DNA of 36,017 nucleotides from NCBI GenBank assembly GCA_023375785.1, contig SZWC01003550.1:131375-167391 (forward strand). The letters are read 5' to 3'. Each line of letters begins with the position of its first letter. The first letter of the stretch is position 1. The DNA comes from Penium margaritaceum. Its lineage: Eukaryota > Streptophyta > Zygnematophyceae > Desmidiales > Peniaceae. Below are positions 31,904-36,017 of the stretch, in pieces. The position numbers and the translations under genes are program-made. The notes under the pieces were generated by a model, which worked only from the letters and a program-made list of their open reading frames with translations, had not been told where the DNA came from and ran no database searches.

Positions 31904-34200
31904 ATCTACTTCACTGATTCAGTCACGTGTCTACTTTTCAAACAAGGAGACCCCACTAACATCAGGAACTACAGACCCATCTCTCTCCTAAATACAGATT
32001 ACAAAATTCTTGCGAAAACACTAGCTAACAGGCTCACACCGATACTCCCACACGTCATAAAAACAAATCAAACAGGTTTCGTTCAAGGGAGAAACATCAC
32101 ACACACTCTCTCTACAATCCTCGATCTACAACATTGGTCCAACGCTACAAAATCAAACTTCCCTTTTTTGCTGGAAATTTTTGAGAAGGCCTGCGACACC
32201 CTCCTCAGACCACATCTCTACACAACAATGAGAGACATGGGTTTTCCTGACATCCACACCCGTTGGATCCAGGCAACCCTAAACCATACTAGAACAAGTT
32301 TCCTTCTCAACGGCCACTTATCACCCCAAATTATAACAGAGACAGGAGTTAGACAAGGCTACCCTATCTTCCCCCTTCTTTTCATAGTAGCGATGGAACC
32401 ACTCAATCAATGTTTTACGAAATGCATCGACAAACCAATCCTGAACTTCCACCACTGCCCAACCTTCGGTGCCTATGCAGATGACACCACCGTTATGATC
32501 AAAGATCATCATAACATGAACAAAGTAGAACAAATCTGAGGTATCAGCAAGGATCTGACCAGGCTAAGAGCAAACGCTGGAAAGACTATCTTATTCTCAG
32601 TGGGCCCACACACCTCCGCACCACCATCCAACACATCTACAGAGTCCATGGACCCACAACGAATGTTAGGCATTAGAGGCATTATCACTAAAAAAATCAA
32701 AGAGGCGGCCATTCGTCGGCGGCATTTCACTCTACCCACAAAACTTGTCATCATTCGCACCTCATTCCTAAGTTTCTTTACCACTCAGGAATCTCACCCC
32801 CCTCACGTGACATACTAGTGCAGAGTCGGACCATAATTCTTAACTTCCTATCAGCTGCAAAACAAGACGGCAAGCTCGGTTTCATCAACAAAAACGTTGC
32901 AATCAATCACCCAAACAACGGCAAGCTAGGGGTCCTCTGGCCTACGGTCCTGGTTCATGCACAAAGCAACCAGCGTGCAAACGACTACCTCACCTCTACT
33001 CATCATACGTGGAAATAGGTTGCAAGCAATTCCAATTGTTTTTTCAAGAAAGGTCATTTTTTCCTCTTGCACCCTGACATAATAAAATTGAAGAAACACC
33101 TATGTATCAGATGGACAGACATTCTCGAGCACTTTCTCGAAACTCAGCCAAGGATTAAACCCCCAGCCTTGCTAAAACAGGAACTGCTCTAGGAATTTGT
33201 GGCACACAACTGTTTCATCCTAAAACCAAATGGAAAACCTTTTGGACTAGAAAACAGAGAACACTATCTCCTCGAGAAGATATACAACTCAAGCATATGT
33301 TCCATAAGTTATACAATGACGAAGACTTTAGCAAATGGGCACTTTCTAAATGTGGAACCTCCACCATCGAACATAATGTCATTAAAAAAGTGCTAAAACA
33401 AATCCCAACTGATTGGTTAGAAATTATTCCCCATAACAAAGAAGACCAATCAAAACAGCATGACTTCTTGTGTATTACATCATGTACCAACTCCTTACCA
33501 TGAATCATCTTCAAAATACAACCCCAAGATGGTGGGTTCCTAGCAATCACATACACAGTTAACCCCAATCTGGAGATTGAACCAACCTCCCTCCCTATCA
33601 CACCCATACATGACCTCAACATTTGGACCCCAGTACATACAAAGGACAACACTTTCGTCGGCTGCCGTAACAACATAACCATCCCCTCATGGAGACTTTC
33701 CCTTTCACATAAACCGAAGCTGAACAAAATCTACGACATCCGCATCGAAAAACATACAAAAGAAGTCACACATCAAGAGAAATGAAATGAAGAAGCAACG
33801 CCACACTTTGCAAAAACGACACTTAAAACCATCCTACACTTGCCAACTATAACGACAAAACAAAAGGACACTATTGCCAAAAGACTAGTAAGAAGTATCC
33901 AGGTACGAAACCGCCTTCGATTTTCTCCACCCCCATTCGAGATCTTGTGCCCCCTATGCAGCGTCCTTGCGGAAACCATCTCACACGCTTTTGAGCACCG
34001 TCCAAAAACATGCCAGATTTTAGCCAAATTACAACAAAGTTTTGAGTTCATATGTGGTCTTCCTCCTAACACTAAATTCATCTTCCACGATACAAACCCA
34101 GTCTTTCAAAGGTGGGAAACAGTACAAGCGATAACATTTCGTGAAATTTGGACATCCAGGTGTCAAATCTCCCTAAAAGCAAAAAAACACTCAAAATAAT
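31870..34200 (+). pseudogene. L1-type LINE ORF2 3' part: reverse transcriptase and C-terminal zinc knuckle
   Basis: RT segments in order: GDPTNIRNYRPISLLNTDYK near 31948, TGFVQGRNI near 32072, LEIFEKACDTL near 32172, GVRQGYPIFPLLFIVAMEPL near 32350, and FGAYADDTTVMI with the catalytic YADD at 32474-32485. The first catalytic Asp of motif A is replaced by Glu (LLEIFEKA). Downstream frames run through the thumb and connection region. The 33840-34199 frame holds CPLC (33948-33959) followed by HAFEHRPKTC, the zinc knuckle found at the end of plant LINE ORF2. An early stop near 32537 and many frame changes make it inactive. In the family this protein nicks target DNA and copies the RNA in place. 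The endonuclease domain is missing. Confidence 0.87.
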
Positions 34201-34447
34201 ACGTATTTCTCCATAAATATTGATATTAATATATTTATTTAATATTTCCTCCTCATTTAGCACACAGATTCAACATTTTTCATTTTAGTAAATTGTTAGC
34301 TGAAGCCGGGTATGTATCTTCAGCTATCTTGCAGTGTGTATAAGTTTGGTCGCTCGTTCATCTCGCGTCCGGAGAATGATGCGGTTGAATGAGCTAATGT
34401 CGTTGACTACTCCGGAGCGTGTGATACATTGAAAGTTCGTACGTCTT
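34201..34447. other. Probable LINE 3' flank, AT-rich then unique sequence
   Basis: AT-rich sequence follows the LINE frame (34196-34270) without a clear poly(A) tail or target duplication. The LINE 3' end is therefore not defined. I see nothing else recognisable before 34448. Confidence 0.4.
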
Positions 34448-34622
34448 AGGAATTCGACCCTGTCGTATTCATAGGGCATAGTCTCTGACTGAAAGTCCTC
34501 GGCAGAGACTGACCCCTCGGGGTCGTCAAGGGTGCAGCATAGGTTCCCTCACCTCTAAGGCTATCCTAGCCGCAAAAAAAAAGAAAAAAAAAAAGAAAAA
34601 AAAAAGGAATTCGACCCTGTCG
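34448..34622 (+). mobile_element. Small A-tailed retroposon with perfect 18-bp target-site duplications
   Basis: AGGAATTCGACCCTGTCG occurs at 34448-34465 and again at 34605-34622. Between them lies a body of about 108 bp and a tail of A9-G-A11-G-A10 (34574-34604). Duplicated target plus A tail is the signature of LINE-mediated retroposition. The body has two neat hairpins: AGTCTCTG (34480-34487) with CAGAGACT (34503-34510), and GACCCC/GGGGTC (34511-34516 with 34519-34524). No clear pol III B box was found. It could be a SINE, a 5'-truncated LINE tail or a copied small RNA. Confidence 0.8.
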
Positions 34623-35360
34623 AATATTCTTGGTTTATTTCCTGTGTCCTGCAGAGAGACAAAGTAAGAATATCAGATTGCGGGCTGGCGGACGTCCCAA
34701 AAGCAGGTCCACGAACCGATAACACAAGGTTGCTACGTAACCCAAAAAGACCATGGACGAATTCGGGCGTCAGTCCCCTGCTTGTCCAGCGGCCGCGATC
34801 TGCACGGAACCTCCCGAACTGAGCAGCTGTGGCTCCATCAGCCATCTCAACGTCCATGGCTGACCAGACCAGGACATTCCGGCATTGAGCGAGACGTGCA
34901 GCCTGTCGACTGGCTACAGCGGTTGGGAGGTGACGTCACGGCTGACGTCGTATTTGACGACAATGATGAGGACGACGACAACAGTGCCAGCGTCGCAGGG
35001 CCGACGTCAATGCCGCCGGCGGGATTCTGCCGCAGCTGACGGCTGCGTGAGCGGCGGCACATGGGCGCCGACGTTGGCGACGTTGTGGACGGCCGCGATC
35101 GCGTTGCTGGCCTGCTCGGGGATGATCTGCACCGTCTGTGGTGCGGCGCCAAAGCCGATCACAGTCTCGCTGCGTGCCAAATGGAGTGGCACGCCGCTGC
35201 TGGAAGAAGCCGGGTGAGCTGACGTCAGCTTGGCTAGGTTATTCACCGGCGCACAGGCTCCACACTCTCCCTCCCTCGCGGCTGCTCCCCCCCCCCCTGT
35301 GTCCCTCCTCTCCATTTCGCTACCTCTCCTCCCCGCACTACCCTCCACCCTGCTTATCCG
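34623..35360. other. GC-rich interval with many ACGT-core (bZIP-type) palindromes
   Basis: Composition rises sharply in GC and CpG. ACGT cores occur near 34692, 34735, 34850, 34894, 34932, 34944, 35004, 35071, 35080 and 35222. They include TGACGTCA at 34931-34938 and a 14-bp perfect palindrome AGCTGACGTCAGCT at 35217-35230. Such sites bind plant bZIP factors, so this could be a host promoter or first-exon region. Short frames on both strands give no recognised protein. Confidence 0.4.
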
Positions 35361-35419
<59 letters not shown>

Positions 35420-35504
35420 CCTCCCAGCCCCTCCCGCGCCTCCCAGCCCCTCCCGCTTCAATTTCTCCTGCAAGTAGCAGCGTTGTCCAGTGGAATGCTC
35501 TCAC
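35007..35504 (-). CDS. Doubtful 165-codon frame through the poly(G/C) tract
   Basis: The frame is open on the minus strand. Its C-terminal 50 residues (35007-35160) have ordinary composition with the segment GFGAAPQTVQIIPEQASNAI. The N-terminal half is a glycine run produced by the 58-bp C tract. I do not recognise a family. The non-repetitive part might be a fragment of a host exon, but the open frame could also reflect GC richness alone. I list it only because it is the least transposon-like frame in the window. Confidence 0.15.
35361..35418. repeat. Uninterrupted run of 58 C
   Basis: A pure C homopolymer, preceded by G at 35360 and followed by G at 35419. Runs of this length are rare in genomes and are prone to sequencing and assembly error. 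On the minus strand it is a G tract able to form quadruplexes. Confidence 0.97.
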
Positions 35505-35938
35505 TTTCTACGGCTGTCGTTGGTTGAACCAGTGTCTCGCTTGCACAAATCCCCTCCTTTTGTGGGCTCACAGAATCCCTTCTCGTTTCCCTCCCCCTCC
35601 CCTTCCCCCCCCCTCAGCATGTTGTCCACTGCTGTCTCATCCTCTGCCGTGGGTGTGTGTCGCTGTGTGGACCTGCTTGCTTGCTGTGCCAAAAAACGGG
35701 CATTCTGACAGAGTTGGCGTCCATGTCTGCTGCTCTGTTGTTGCTGCTGCTACTGCTGCGACATGTACATACATGTGCTTTTGCTGTTCATCTTTCGTCA
35801 ATGCTGTCACCAATGCCGTGATGGCCATCGCCAGCAGTCTACCACTGTGCCGCAGCCATGCCTCCCGTTGACATTGTTGATGGCAAGGACAACGGCAACA
35901 ACTCCTTGCCCTGTTCTGTTCCTGCTGCTGGTGGTGAT
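35419..35938. other. C/T-rich interval, no gene recognised
   Basis: Pyrimidine-rich sequence with short C runs (35606-35613) and TGCTG clusters (35725-35760). Short frames exist in several phases without recognisable motifs. It lies between two simple repeats and may be part of a low-complexity locus. Confidence 0.4.
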
Positions 35939-36017
35939 GGTGGTGGTGGTGGTGGTGGTGGTGGTGGTGGTGGTGGTGGTGGTGGTGGTGGTGGTGGTGG
36001 TGGTGGTGGTGGTGGTG
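35939..36017. repeat. (GGT)n trinucleotide microsatellite running off the window
   Basis: At least 79 bp of pure GGT repeat continue to the last base, so the full length is unknown. If transcribed it could encode Gly or Val runs depending on frame. No coding context is visible. Confidence 0.97.

Noticed and set aside
31478..34767. GACCATGGACGAATTTGGG (31478-31496) and GACCATGGACGAATTCGGG (34749-34767) as a shared dispersed motif.
   Set aside because: The match is 18 of 19 bases but the flanks do not align; a chance pair of this size is plausible in 36 kb.

Overview
This window looks like repeat-dense nuclear DNA from a plant-lineage eukaryote (land plant or streptophyte alga). The evidence is Ty3/gypsy chromoviruses and Ty1/copia elements whose primer binding sites read TGGTATCAGAGC (initiator-tRNA-Met type, usual in plants), an L1-type LINE with a C-terminal CCHC knuckle, SINE-like retroposons, long microsatellites and short N gaps. 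I cannot name the species; a charophyte such as Chara is only a guess. I recognise no bacterial operon, phage, CRISPR array or intact host gene. Nearly every coding region is a decayed transposon gene.

Layout. (1) 181-1053: Ty1/copia RT-RNase H remnant (+), followed by its polypurine tract and probable 3' LTR. (2) About 1850-5312: chromovirus A (+), internally deleted, with a C-terminal chromodomain and a 3' LTR. (3) 5750-19371: chromovirus B (-), nearly complete with LTRs at both ends, its gag split by a nested copia element D (-) at 10396-18051 that has two LTRs of about 1.1 kb, gag and pol. (4) 19372-23410: chromovirus C (+), head to head with B. The outer ends of both LTRs are missing and they meet as an inverted repeat; C is cut off in the integrase zinc-binding region. 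(5) 23411-27123: copia element E (-), with gag, protease and integrase but no RT. (6) 27124-29250: GC-rich sequence with no recognised gene. (7) 29263-29480: tRNA-derived SINE-like unit (-). (8) 31480-34200: LINE whose 5' part is inverted relative to its 3' part, as expected from twin priming. (9) 34466-34604: small A-tailed retroposon between perfect 18-bp direct repeats. (10) 34623-36017: GC-rich sequence with many ACGT-core palindromes, a 58-bp C run and a (GGT)n tract running off the end.

Order of events. A, B and C are one chromovirus family, because their LTRs, polypurine tracts, primer sites and gag N-termini align. D is younger than B because it interrupts B's gag and carries a near-match 5-bp target duplication. 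All copies carry stops, frameshifts or changed catalytic residues, so none looks autonomous. The most informative items are the insertion junctions, the head-to-head LTR junction, the LINE inversion and the small hairpin-bearing retroposon. I found no new gene system.
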